A program made the translations under genes and the position numbers. The notes below the pieces were generated by a model. The model was not told the origin of the DNA and did not search any database. It saw nothing but the letters and a program-made list of their open reading frames with translations. A DNA stretch of 29,458 bases, from assembly GCA_002345925.1 (NCBI GenBank), contig DDWM01000017.1, positions 1 to 29,458 on the forward strand. The letters are read 5' to 3'. Below, one piece after another: positions 9,487 through 17,832 of this stretch (positions are counted from its first letter, which is position 1; every line of letters begins with the position of its first letter). This stretch comes from Actinobacteria bacterium UBA2286. Lineage in GTDB: Bacteria; Actinomycetota; Coriobacteriia; Anaerosomatales; Anaerosomataceae.

Positions 9487-9825
9487 GTGAAGAAGGTAGA
9501 AGCCATCATCAAGCCGCACCGCCTCGATGACGTCAAAGAGGCCCTCGGAACGCTTGGTGTGACAGGTATGACAGCGTACGAGGTCAAGGGATTCGGTCGC
9601 CAGAAGGGTCACACGGAGATATACCGCGGCGCCGAGTACACCGTGAACTTCGTACCGAAGCTCAAGATCGAGATCGTCGTCGATGACGATCTGGCTCTCA
9701 AAGTGGAACAGGCGATCGTCGATGCAGCTCGCACCGGCAAGATCGGTGACGGCAAGGTCTTCACCTACGACTGTGAAGGCGCTGTCAGGATCCGCACCGG
9801 CGAGCGTGGCGCAGACGCGCTCTAG
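9487..9825 (+). CDS. glnK: Nitrogen regulatory protein P-II (GlnB/GlnK)
   Basis: A trimeric signalling protein that senses 2-oxoglutarate, ATP and ADP. At 112 residues it has exactly the family length. The T-loop reads GRQKGHTEIYRGAEY, with Tyr51 at the classic uridylylation site; the C-terminal signature TGKIGDGKVF is intact. Linkage to amt favours the name glnK over glnB, but sequence alone cannot separate them. The GTG start at 9487 has AAGGAG seven bases upstream. The presence of GlnD next door suggests control by uridylylation of Tyr51, although some actinomycetes adenylylate the same residue. Confidence 0.97.
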   Translation: MKKVEAIIKPHRLDDVKEALGTLGVTGMTAYEVKGFGRQKGHTEIYRGAEYTVNFVPKLKIEIVVDDDLALKVEQAIVDAARTGKIGDGKVFTYDCEGAVRIRTGERGADAL

Positions 9826-9828
9826 GCG

Positions 9829-12108
9829 ATGACAACCGAGCCGCTTGCGGAGTTCATGGTCCGGCGTGCTGCTCTGATCGAGAGCGTCACGCCCGGAACA
9901 GCCGCAACGCGCACGCTCTCTGACCTGACGGACGAGGCCGTCTCCGCCCTTGCGGAGGCGGCCTTCGCCTCCTTTGACGCACCGTGGAGCCTTCTTGCGC
10001 TCGGCGCGTATGGCTCGCGGCGATTGCTGCCCTTCTCGGACCTCGACTTGCTCGTAGTGGTCGGCTCGGATCCACGCTCGGCTCGCGACTGCGTCCAGGC
10101 ACTCATGTATCCGCTGTGGGATGCGAACTTCGAGGTCGGACACGCCGTGCGCACCCGCAAGGATCACATCCGCGCATGCGCCGAAGACGTCGAGACGCTC
10201 ACCGCGACACTCACCGGGCGACACCTCGCCGGAGATGAAAAGCTTGCCGCCGAGACAGTAGCCGCAGTTGCCAAGTACGCCGGCAAGAAGCGTACCTCTC
10301 TGTTACGAGCCTTCTCGGCCAGACCCCGGCCGGGTTCACCGTACGAACTCGAACCTGACCTGAAGGAAGGCGCAGGCGGCCAGCGCGACATCGACGAGCT
10401 CACGTGGCGGACCGCAGTCGCCATCCCCTCTCCGGTGGCGCGACCTGGCGTCGCCGCGTCCGAGCTGCTCGGCTCATCGCAGCTTGGCGACCTCGCTGCT
10501 GCGCAAGATCGCATCTCGGCAGCGCGCTGGCTGCTTCACCGCAGCGTGGGCCGCAAACAGGCGGTCCTAGATTTCGACACGGCCGAAGCCGCTCCTATGG
10601 CCGTCGAAGGGCTGCATTCTGCGCTGGCGAGCGTCCACGAGCTGCTCATGGCAGTCCGACGAGAGTTGCCAGCGGCCGATCTCCATCCCCGACAGTGGAC
10701 GCCAGAGGAGCTGCTCGGCACACTCGCCCGCGGGAGTTCCGTGCTCCCCCGTCTCGAATGCGCCGCCCGCCGGGGCGCGCTGGAAACGCTCGCTCCCGGT
10801 CTGGCCGAGCTCATGGTGCTGCGACGCCCGGCGCTCGATCACCGGTTCACGGTAGGCGCACACTCGCTGCTGACAGCGGCGCTCGCAGCCGGGCTATCCG
10901 CGACGGACCCGATCGCCGCGTCGGTAACGTCTGCGGACCTGCGCCTTGCGCTCAACACTGCATGCATCACGCACGACTCGGGCAAGATCGTCCCCGGACC
11001 CGGTCATGCCGAGCGGGGCCAGGCAGCAGCGGCGCAGACGGCCCGCGCGTTGGGCGGCTCATCGCGGGTCGCCGATACGGCGGTCACGCTCGTGCGGGAG
11101 CACCTCCTGCTTGCCGAGACGGCATCCGGCGCCGATATCGATGACGAGAACGTCATCCTGCACGCGGCCGCGCGTATCGGCGAACGCGACCTGGTCGCGC
11201 CGCTGTATGTGCTCACCGCCGCCGACAGTCTCGCGACCGGACCCACGACCTGGGACGCATGGCACGCCTCGCTTGTTCGAACGCTCGTTTCGCGCCTGGA
11301 CATCGCACTTGCCGATGACGTCGATGGCGCAGGAATGGTGGAGCGAGCCGAGGGCATCAGGTCGCAAGCGCTGATCGCCACTCCGGACGAAACCACCGCC
11401 GCCGTCCTTCGGCATGTGCCGGTCCGGTTCTTTGCCGCCAGAAACGCAGCCGATGCCGTAGCCGATGCACGGCTGCTCTCGCGCCTGGGTCCGCGTGGGT
11501 CACGTGAGCAGACCTCCGTTCGCGTCTCGGCCACGGACACAACGGGAGCGCACAGAATCGCGATTGCAACCTACGACCGGACCGGGGTCTTCGCGACCCT
11601 GGCGGGCGTGATAGCGCTCTCAGGCCTGGACATTCTGGGGGCCACCGCGTTCGCCGGCCCCTCGGGAACGGCGCTCGACACGTTCACTGTAGCCTCGGCG
11701 ACGCTTGCAGAGATCGGTCCGGAGACCTGGAACGCGCTGGAGCGACGCCTCTCGGCAGCCATGGAAGGTCATCTCGACATACGCGGCCGCCTCGCCGAGC
11801 GACGCCAGCAGTATCCGACGCGCACCAAGGGACGCACCAAGGGACGCACCAAGATCGAGTCGCGCACTGAGTCGAGCTTCGCCACGGCCCTGAGCGTCAA
11901 GACGGCGGACCGGGTGGGCCTGCTCTTTGATATCGCAGATGAGATCGCTCACGCAGGATTTGAGATCACGCGGGTGAACGCACTCACCCGGAGCGGACGC
12001 GCGAGCGACACGTTCCATATCGTCGATGCAGAAGGCTTCGCGCCTCGCGACCCCGGAGAGCTGGGGCATCTGGCCATGCGGGTTCGGGAGCGCCTGGCTC
12101 ACCTGTGA
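9829..12108 (+). CDS. glnD: [Protein-PII] uridylyltransferase / uridylyl-removing enzyme
   Basis: Adds nucleotide to, and removes it from, P-II in response to glutamine. The 759 residues run in the usual order. The nucleotidyltransferase domain has YGSRRLLPFSDLDLL at 61-75, giving the G-S and D71-x-D73 motif. The family signature PDLKEGAGGQRDIDEL is at 176-191. The HD phosphohydrolase domain has His-Asp at 382-383 (THDSGK). Two C-terminal ACT domains begin near residues 575 and 685. The ACT domains are joined by a linker containing RTKGRTKGRTK (665-675), encoded by a short tandem DNA repeat. The ATG lies three bases after the glnK stop codon, so translation is probably coupled. In some actinomycetes the homologue adenylylates P-II instead of uridylylating it. 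Confidence 0.95.
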   Translation: MTTEPLAEFMVRRAALIESVTPGTAATRTLSDLTDEAVSALAEAAFASFDAPWSLLALGAYGSRRLLPFSDLDLLVVVGSDPRSARDCVQALMYPLWDANFEVGHAVRTRKDHIRACAEDVETLTATLTGRHLAGDEKLAAETVAAVAKYAGKKRTSLLRAFSARPRPGSPYELEPDLKEGAGGQRDIDELTWRTAVAIPSPVARPGVAASELLGSSQLGDLAAAQDRISAARWLLHRSVGRKQAVLDFDTAEAAPMAVEGLHSALASVHELLMAVRRELPAADLHPRQWTPEELLGTLARGSSVLPRLECAARRGALETLAPGLAELMVLRRPALDHRFTVGAHSLLTAALAAGLSATDPIAASVTSADLRLALNTACITHDSGKIVPGPGHAERGQAAAAQTARALGGSSRVADTAVTLVREHLLLAETASGADIDDENVILHAAARIGERDLVAPLYVLTAADSLATGPTTWDAWHASLVRTLVSRLDIALADDVDGAGMVERAEGIRSQALIATPDETTAAVLRHVPVRFFAARNAADAVADARLLSRLGPRGSREQTSVRVSATDTTGAHRIAIATYDRTGVFATLAGVIALSGLDILGATAFAGPSGTALDTFTVASATLAEIGPETWNALERRLSAAMEGHLDIRGRLAERRQQYPTRTKGRTKGRTKIESRTESSFATALSVKTADRVGLLFDIADEIAHAGFEITRVNALTRSGRASDTFHIVDAEGFAPRDPGELGHLAMRVRERLAHL
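11821..11853 (+). repeat. 12-base tandem repeat inside glnD
   Basis: The unit CGCACCAAGGGA occurs 2.75 times in tandem, encoding R-T-K-G, R-T-K-G, R-T-K in the linker between the two ACT domains. It is a multiple of three, so copy changes would keep the frame. Confidence 0.85.
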
Positions 12109-12117
12109 GTGCAACGA

Positions 12118-12150
12118 AAGAGGGCGACCGGAGTTCCCGATCGCCCTCTT
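12118..12150. terminator. Hairpin terminator between convergent glnD and the CWB2 gene
   Basis: A perfect 10-base inverted repeat, AAGAGGGCGA and TCGCCCTCTT, with a 13-base loop, ten bases after the glnD stop codon and 21 bases from the stop of the converging gene. The symmetry lets it serve both strands. The uracil tracts are short. Confidence 0.75.
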
Positions 12151-12170
12151 GAACACACAGCGAGTCGATA

Positions 12171-13367
12171 CTAGTTGAGCAGCGTGCTCATCGTGTCGAT
12201 TGTGGTCTGCTGGACAGCTCCGCCGATCACTACGAACGATGTGACCGTCGCCTTGTTGGTACTGAGGCGCGAGGAGACCGGTGACGCGACAGACCCGGGG
12301 GCCGTCAGGAGCAAGATACCGTTCTTCTGCGCGAAGAGCGGGCCTGCGGCAAGCGCATCCGGGAAATTCGTGCCGACCGTCGTGCCGATGTACTCATACT
12401 TCATGCCTAGCGACTTCGCGTAGTCAGCTATGAGTGCACACGTTTCGTAGCGATTCGCGCCGCCTTTGCGCAGCGGCAACGGCAGCTGTGCTTCCACGCC
12501 GGTGCTTACGGCAGCGGCACTACCGACGATGAGGCTTGAACCCGCACCCATCCGGCTCACTGCCGAGGCGGTCTGCGACGGAAGCGACGTGGGCTTGGTC
12601 AGCAGGATCGGCCAGCCCTTTTGAGCTGCGAGCGGGGCGACAGCGAGCGCGTCCGGGTACGTCATTCCGCTTGCGATGACGACCTTGTCGATGGTTCCAA
12701 GCTTCGCCTTAACAGCGTCAGCGACGATTGCCGAGGTAGAGAACCGATCGGCACCAGCCAGGCGGTTCACGGTGGGCGACCACGACAGCGCCTTGACCTG
12801 GTTCTCGATGCCGGAGGAGACCGCAGCACTCGATCCGATCACGAAAACGGTGGTCGGGTGGAGTCGGTTTATCTCGGCCAAGACCTTTGCATCGAGCGAG
12901 TTGGCGGACGGGACAAGAAGGATCGGCCCACCGAATGCTGTGGCGAGCGGGGCCGCGCACAGAGCGTCAGGGAAGTTGGCACCCGTGGCGAGAACGACAG
13001 CAGACGCTCCGCTCGGATACGCAGTCTGCGAGACCTTGACCGCTGTCTCGTAGCGAGATGCGCCCTTCACGTACGTCACCGGAACGCGGTTGATCACCGG
13101 AGGAGGGGTGCTGACGGTATGACACTGCGTGCAGGTGGTGCCGCGGTTCAGGTGATTCGCAGTCGCACCCTGTGTAATCTCAGGTGCTGGCCACGTAGCG
13201 AAGCGGTGGCAGTTGGTGCACAAGCCCGGATAGCCGGAGTGAGCTGCGTTCGGGACACCTTGACCGACCTTGATCACCGGTGCCGCCAGCGCTACGCCTG
13301 CAGTTGCGAAGACGATGACCATTGCGGCCGTTATAGCGAGTAACAGCCTTGCTCGTGAGACTCTCAT
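12171..13367 (-). CDS. Secreted di-haem protein with cell-wall-binding type 2 repeats
   Basis: A 398-residue exported protein. I chose the ATG at 13367 because GAAAGGAC precedes it and a signal peptide follows at once (RVSRARLLLAITAAM, hydrophobic core, cleavage near ALA-AP at 28-30). Two c-type haem motifs follow, CTNCH at 50-54 and CTQCH at 79-83, each with a histidine seven residues before its first cysteine (H43 and H72), a repeated H-x6-CxxCH unit. After a proline-rich joint come three CWB2-type repeats of about 90 residues, marked by YETAVKVSQTA, FPDALCAAP, YPDALAVAP and FPDALAAGP. CWB2 domains hold proteins non-covalently on the Gram-positive wall. The inferred role is a wall-bound electron carrier; the partner is unknown. 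Confidence 0.85.
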   Translation of the reverse strand: MRVSRARLLLAITAAMVIVFATAGVALAAPVIKVGQGVPNAAHSGYPGLCTNCHRFATWPAPEITQGATANHLNRGTTCTQCHTVSTPPPVINRVPVTYVKGASRYETAVKVSQTAYPSGASAVVLATGANFPDALCAAPLATAFGGPILLVPSANSLDAKVLAEINRLHPTTVFVIGSSAAVSSGIENQVKALSWSPTVNRLAGADRFSTSAIVADAVKAKLGTIDKVVIASGMTYPDALAVAPLAAQKGWPILLTKPTSLPSQTASAVSRMGAGSSLIVGSAAAVSTGVEAQLPLPLRKGGANRYETCALIADYAKSLGMKYEYIGTTVGTNFPDALAAGPLFAQKNGILLLTAPGSVASPVSSRLSTNKATVTSFVVIGGAVQQTTIDTMSTLLN

Positions 13368-13374
13368 TCGCGGG

Positions 13375-13413
13375 TCCTTTCGGTCGTATTTCGCGTGAGG
13401 TTCGCCGAAAGGA
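13375..13413 (-). promoter_or_regulatory. Inverted repeat that could hide the ribosome binding site of the CWB2 gene
   Basis: On the minus strand TCCTTTCGG and CCGAAAGGA form a perfect 9-base inverted repeat with a 21-base loop. The second arm contains the GAAAGGA ribosome binding site of the di-haem/CWB2 gene. Folding would cover that site. Whether this is regulatory is inference. Confidence 0.4.
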
Positions 13414-13473
13414 GTATCGACGGGCAGCGTGAACGAAGCATGAGAGGACGATGAGAGTGTCCTCACGATGCAG

Positions 13474-13513
13474 TCCGGCCGACTACGAGGTGCTCACCCC
13501 GTAGCCGGCCGGA
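13474..13513 (-). terminator. Hairpin terminator after acs
   Basis: A 14-base stem, TCCGGCCGGCTACG against CGTAGTCGGCCGGA on the minus strand, with one G-U wobble and a 12-base loop, 22 bases after the acs stop codon. On the plus strand the same position is an A-C mismatch, so it favours minus-strand transcripts. No long uracil tract follows. Confidence 0.65.
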
Positions 13514-13535
13514 AACGCACTATCGTTAGACGCTG

Positions 13536-15524
13536 CTACACGCCTGCGAGCAGGTCTTTCACGACCTTCGGATCCTGAAGCGTCGAGATATCCCCAAATG
13601 CTTCCATCTCCCGTTCGCCCGCAGCGATCTTTCTGAGGATACGGCGCATGATCTTGCCCGATCGGGTCTTTGGAAGGTCCCGCGAGAACTGGATCTTGTC
13701 CGGCTTTGCGATCGGACCGATCAGCTTGCGCACGTGACCCGCTAGGATCTTGGCGAGGTCATCACTCGCGACCTGACCGTCACGCAGAATCACATACGCG
13801 TGAATACCCTCACCCTTCACGGGATGTGGGAAGCCGACGACAGCCGCCTCACTCACTGCATCGTGACTCACGAGCGCGCTCTCTATCTCGGCGGTGCCGA
13901 GGCGATGTCCGCTCACGTTGATGACGTCGTCCACCCGGCCGAGCAACCAGAAGTCGCCATCGGAATCAACGCGCGCACCGTCACCGGTGAAGTAGCGACC
14001 GGGGAATCGCTCGAAGTACACCTCGTGCATCCGTTTGCGCTCCGGATCACCCCAGGTGCCGCGCAGCATGCCCGGCCACGGACGCTTTACGGTGAGATAG
14101 CCGCCCTCGCCCGGGTCTGCACGACTTCCGTCCTCCCGGACGACCTCGGGCTCGATCCCAAAGAACGGCCAGCTTGCCGAGCCCGGCTTGAGAGGTGTGG
14201 CTCCCGGAAACGGTGTGATGAGGAAGCCGCCGGTCTCCGTCTGCCAGTACGTGTCGACGATCGGGACCTCTCCCCTGCCTATCGTGTCCTGATACCAGCC
14301 CCAGACCTCGGGGTTGATCGGCTCGCCGACCGTCCCTAGCAACCTGAGCGACGAGAGGTCGTAGCGCTTGGGCCAACCGTCGCCGTGACGCATGAGCGCA
14401 CGGATCGCCGTTGGCGCGGTGTAGAAGATGTTGACCCGGTATTTCTCCACGACGGCCCAGAACCGTCCCGGATCGGGATACGTAGGGACGCCTTCGAACA
14501 TGAGCGACGTCGCTCCCTCGGCAAGCGGGCCGTAGACGATGTAGCTGTGACCGGTCACCCAGCCGATGTCGGCGGTGCACCAGTACACATCCTCATCCCG
14601 ATAATCCATGACCGTCTTGAACGTAAGTGCCGTGTAGAGCAGGTAGCCGGCAGTAGTATGAAGCACGCCTTTCGGCTTGCCCGTCGACCCGGATGTGTAG
14701 AGGATGAAGAGCGGGTCCTCGGCATCCATGGGCTCAGCCGCGCAAGGCTTACGGACCTCGGGGGCGCTGATCTCCTGATGCCACCAGGTGTCGCGCCCCG
14801 GCTCCATGTCCACGTCGCCCGCGCCGCGCTTCACGACCACGCACGCCTCGATGCTGGGACACTCAAAGAGCGCCTCGTCGGCAGCGGCTTTCAGAGGCAC
14901 TTTGCGTCCGCCACGAATGCCTTCGTCGGAGGTGATCAGGAGCTTCGCTCCGCAGTCCTGGATGCGTTCACGCAGTGCGCTTGCCGAGAAACCACCGAAT
15001 ACCACCGAGTGAATCGCGCCTATGCGGGCGCATGCAAGCATGGCGATGGCGAGTTCCGGGATCATCGGCAGGTAGATTGCGACTCGGTCGCCGCGCTCGA
15101 TGCCCTTCTTCTTGAGGACGTTCGCGAACTTGGAGACCTCGTAGTGCAGCTGCTGATAGGTGAACGTTCTCGACGAACCATCGTCGCCTTCCCAGATCAG
15201 CGCGGCTTTGTTGCGACGCCACGTATCCAGATGGCGGTCGAGGCAGTTGGCGCTGACATTGAGCTTGCCGCCTGCAAACCACGTGCTGTCGAGCTTATCG
15301 AACCCTCCGCCGCGAACCTGCTCGAACGGCGTCATCCACTCGAGCTTCTCGCGAGCGATGTCACCCCAGTAGCCGTCGGGGTCATCTAGTGAGCGCTTGT
15401 ATGTCGTTTCATATGCCTCGCGTCCGGAGATGAATGCCTTGTCGGCGAACTCTGATGGCGGGTCGACAACCCGGCCCTCCGCGCTAAGTGCCTCGATGCG
15501 ATGATCCTGCTGCTCTTCGGTCAT
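13536..15524 (-). CDS. acs: Acetyl-coenzyme A synthetase (AMP-forming)
   Basis: Activates acetate to acetyl-CoA using ATP, through acetyl-AMP. At 662 residues it has the family length. The N-terminal ACAS segment (YWGDIAREKLEW) is present. The phosphate-binding loop YTSGSTGKPKG is at about 276-286. The core motif DTYWQTETGG, the hinge region YFTGDGARVDSDGDFWLLGRVDDVINVSGHRLGTAEIE and the C-terminal PKTRSGKIMRR are all present. Lys624 in the last motif is the catalytic lysine that acetylation usually switches off. The ATG start has GGGGAGG eight bases upstream. The 114-base gap to larE holds the divergent promoters, but none stands out clearly. Confidence 0.98.
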   Translation of the reverse strand: MTEEQQDHRIEALSAEGRVVDPPSEFADKAFISGREAYETTYKRSLDDPDGYWGDIAREKLEWMTPFEQVRGGGFDKLDSTWFAGGKLNVSANCLDRHLDTWRRNKAALIWEGDDGSSRTFTYQQLHYEVSKFANVLKKKGIERGDRVAIYLPMIPELAIAMLACARIGAIHSVVFGGFSASALRERIQDCGAKLLITSDEGIRGGRKVPLKAAADEALFECPSIEACVVVKRGAGDVDMEPGRDTWWHQEISAPEVRKPCAAEPMDAEDPLFILYTSGSTGKPKGVLHTTAGYLLYTALTFKTVMDYRDEDVYWCTADIGWVTGHSYIVYGPLAEGATSLMFEGVPTYPDPGRFWAVVEKYRVNIFYTAPTAIRALMRHGDGWPKRYDLSSLRLLGTVGEPINPEVWGWYQDTIGRGEVPIVDTYWQTETGGFLITPFPGATPLKPGSASWPFFGIEPEVVREDGSRADPGEGGYLTVKRPWPGMLRGTWGDPERKRMHEVYFERFPGRYFTGDGARVDSDGDFWLLGRVDDVINVSGHRLGTAEIESALVSHDAVSEAAVVGFPHPVKGEGIHAYVILRDGQVASDDLAKILAGHVRKLIGPIAKPDKIQFSRDLPKTRSGKIMRRILRKIAAGEREMEAFGDISTLQDPKVVKDLLAGV

Positions 15525-15638
15525 ACCAGACCTCCCCGTTCGTCGGCTTGCTAAGTCTTTTCCCCTTCAGGCACTACAAAGCGCGCTCAGAACATGGCAG
15601 GATAAACGTTACCTCGATTCGCACAGTCAGGGGAACTC

Positions 15639-16463
15639 GTGCTCGCCCGCAAGTACGATAGTCTCAGGAACCGTCTCGCCAACCTCGGCAGCGCTCTCGT
15701 CGCGTACTCAGGGGGCGTTGACTCGACGCTTGTGGCGTTCGCAGCCCATGCGGTTCTCGGCGACAACTGTCTCGCGGTTTTGGCAACCTCGGACGTGCAC
15801 ACGGCGAACGAAGTGGCCGACGCACGCGAGACCGCGAAGCGACTCGGCTTTCGACTGCACGAAGTCGACACGTACGAGCTCTCCGACCCCCGGTTTCTCC
15901 TCAACACCCCGGATCGCTGCTACTACTGCAAGTCCGAGATGTTCGGGCTCTTCAGGACGGTCGCTCACGCTCGCGGCATCAAGTGGGTTCTCGACGGAAC
16001 CAATGCCGACGATGTCTCGGATCACCGCCCGGGCCGAAAAGCCGCTGTCGAGTACGGCGTTGTAAGCCCGCTGCTTGAGGTGGGACTGCACAAAGACGAG
16101 ATTCGCGAGCTCTCGCAGATGCTGGAGCTGCCCACATGGGACAAGCCGTCCATGGCGTGTCTCATCAGCCGATTCCCGTACGGCAATGCGATCACCGACG
16201 AAGGTCTGAATCGCATCAGACATGCCGAGGCGGACCTCCGAGATCTCGGGTTGCGTCAGTTCCGCCTGCGCTCACATGGCGATGTCGGGCGACTTGAAGT
16301 CGAGCCTGCCGAGATGCAGATCGCCTGGGACCTTCGCGAGAAGATCGCGGCCGCCATCAAGGGTGCCGGGTTCACTTATGCCTCGCAAGACCTTGAAGGG
16401 TACCGAAGCGGCAGCATGAATGACGTGCTGCCAGTCGCCCCCGAGGGCTCGATCCTCAGCTGA
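15639..16463 (+). CDS. larE: LarE-type ATP-dependent sacrificial sulfur transferase
   Basis: A PP-loop enzyme that donates sulfur to the nickel-pincer nucleotide cofactor of lactate racemase and related enzymes. At 274 residues it matches LarE. The PP-loop is AYSGGVDSTL at 22-31. RCYYCKSEMF at 93-102 and DGTNADDVSDHRPGR at 119-133 are family signatures. Cys174 in MACLISRFPYG aligns with the sacrificial cysteine (Cys176) of the Lactobacillus plantarum enzyme; only one cysteine is present there, arguing against an iron-sulfur-cluster type. The GTG start at 15639 has AGGGGA upstream. No larA, larB or larC is in the window, so the target enzyme is elsewhere or the protein serves another role. Confidence 0.9.
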   Translation: MLARKYDSLRNRLANLGSALVAYSGGVDSTLVAFAAHAVLGDNCLAVLATSDVHTANEVADARETAKRLGFRLHEVDTYELSDPRFLLNTPDRCYYCKSEMFGLFRTVAHARGIKWVLDGTNADDVSDHRPGRKAAVEYGVVSPLLEVGLHKDEIRELSQMLELPTWDKPSMACLISRFPYGNAITDEGLNRIRHAEADLRDLGLRQFRLRSHGDVGRLEVEPAEMQIAWDLREKIAAAIKGAGFTYASQDLEGYRSGSMNDVLPVAPEGSILS

Positions 16464-16464
16464 T

Positions 16465-17823
16465 CTACGCGACGATCTCGCGCATCGCCGCGCGTATCGC
16501 AGCCGGAATCCGCTCGTAGAGCCGCGCCGGATCGCCCATCGCCTGTCCCAGAATGCGTGTCGTGAACGGCTTGGCCGTCTCCACGATGTCGATCTCCGGA
16601 TACAGCGCCCTAGCAACACCCTCCACGGTCGCGAGCGACTTGATGAGCAGTCCGTACCCGCTGGGAATCTTGATGTTGTTCTCGCCTAGAAGCTTCAGGA
16701 ACCCCAGGCCGAAGTGCGCGAAGTCCCGCGTGCCGTCCGGCCGATACGTACCGTCAAGCAATCCACCGAGCGCGGTTCGCACCACTTCGACTCTGTCCGC
16801 GGGCACATCGACACCAAGTTTCGCCGAATACTTGAGCGCCCTGTCCGGGTCGCGGTAGACAAGCGCCGCCATCACCTGGGTGATGTTCATGCGCTCCTCG
16901 TCGGTGAGGAAGCCGACGATACCAAAGTCGAGATACGCAATGGTGTTGTCAGGCGTAACGAAGAGATTCGCGGGGTGCAAGTCGGCGTGGTAGCGGCCAT
17001 ACACGAACACCTGCCGCATGAACGCCGTTGCGCCGTGCACCGCCAGGGCATAGCAGTCAACGCCATGCGCCTTCGCGGTCTCTATCTCCGAGAGACGCCA
17101 GCCTGTCATGAACTCCATCGCCAGCACGCGCGCGGTCGTTGTCGGCCAGACAGTGCGAGGCGCCACGACCTTTGGGTCATCTCGGAAATCGTACGTGAAT
17201 CGATCTGCAAAACGGCCTTCCATCCTCAGATCTAGCTCACGGTCGACCGTTACCGCGAACTCATCGAGAAGCGCGATCGGATCGAAGCGTCGGGCGATGC
17301 GCATCCGGGCCACGCGCTCCATGAGCGAGCGGGCGATTGCGATATCCGCGCGGATCGACGCGGCAGCGCCGGGGCGCACGACTTTGATGGCGAGCGCGGT
17401 TCCGGCAGGTAGCTCGGCGCCCCACACGGGCTTGTACGGCTGCGCGAGCGTTGCACGATGCACCTGAGCGATCGATGCCGAGGCGACCGGCTCGTCATCG
17501 AAGCTGGCCCACAGCTCTTCGGGCTCCCGCCCGAACTCGCTGCGAATGACACCTCGGATGGCGGCTGCCGGCAGTGCCGGAACAGCGTCTTGCATCGATT
17601 GCATCTCAGCGACAAGTTCATCGGAGAATTCATCAGGACGGACCGAAATCAGCTGCCCGAGCTTGATGAACGCAGGACCGAGATCCTCGAAAGAGCGCCG
17701 CCATGCCCGTGCGAAGGCCGCGCGGCGGACGGTGCCGGGCGCAAGCCCGAATCCTGCCGCGGGAAGTGCGCCGATGAGGTGTCGGGCGACGGTACCGGCG
17801 ATGGTGAGGCGTCGGGATGCCAT
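16465..17823 (-). CDS. ABC1/UbiB (AarF) family protein kinase-like ATPase
   Basis: An atypical kinase-fold ATPase related to UbiB and ADCK3. The 452 residues show the family marks in order: KLGQ at 54-57, the alanine/serine-rich loop ASASIAQVH at 114-122, the lysine AIKVVRPG at 145-152, the catalytic HADLHPANLF at 279-288, and the metal-binding YLDFGIVG at 297-304. UbiB itself supports ubiquinone synthesis. Here a menaquinone or lipid-transport role is equally possible, so I give no symbol. The stop codon lies one base from the stop of larE, tail to tail. The gene begins nine bases after the small coiled-coil gene and is probably co-transcribed with it. Unlike E. coli UbiB, no C-terminal pair of membrane helices is evident. 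Confidence 0.9.
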   Translation of the reverse strand: MASRRLTIAGTVARHLIGALPAAGFGLAPGTVRRAAFARAWRRSFEDLGPAFIKLGQLISVRPDEFSDELVAEMQSMQDAVPALPAAAIRGVIRSEFGREPEELWASFDDEPVASASIAQVHRATLAQPYKPVWGAELPAGTALAIKVVRPGAAASIRADIAIARSLMERVARMRIARRFDPIALLDEFAVTVDRELDLRMEGRFADRFTYDFRDDPKVVAPRTVWPTTTARVLAMEFMTGWRLSEIETAKAHGVDCYALAVHGATAFMRQVFVYGRYHADLHPANLFVTPDNTIAYLDFGIVGFLTDEERMNITQVMAALVYRDPDRALKYSAKLGVDVPADRVEVVRTALGGLLDGTYRPDGTRDFAHFGLGFLKLLGENNIKIPSGYGLLIKSLATVEGVARALYPEIDIVETAKPFTTRILGQAMGDPARLYERIPAAIRAAMREIVA

Positions 17824-17832
17824 AGCCGGCCC

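Noticed and set aside
13368..13535. Cyclic-di-GMP riboswitch before the CWB2 gene
   Set aside because: The conserved core of that riboswitch class is absent; the region holds only the acs terminator and the simple inverted repeat reported.
14385..15389. 334-codon plus-strand open frame opposite acs
   Set aside because: Antisense to a complete, conserved acs; a typical long shadow frame in high-GC sequence.
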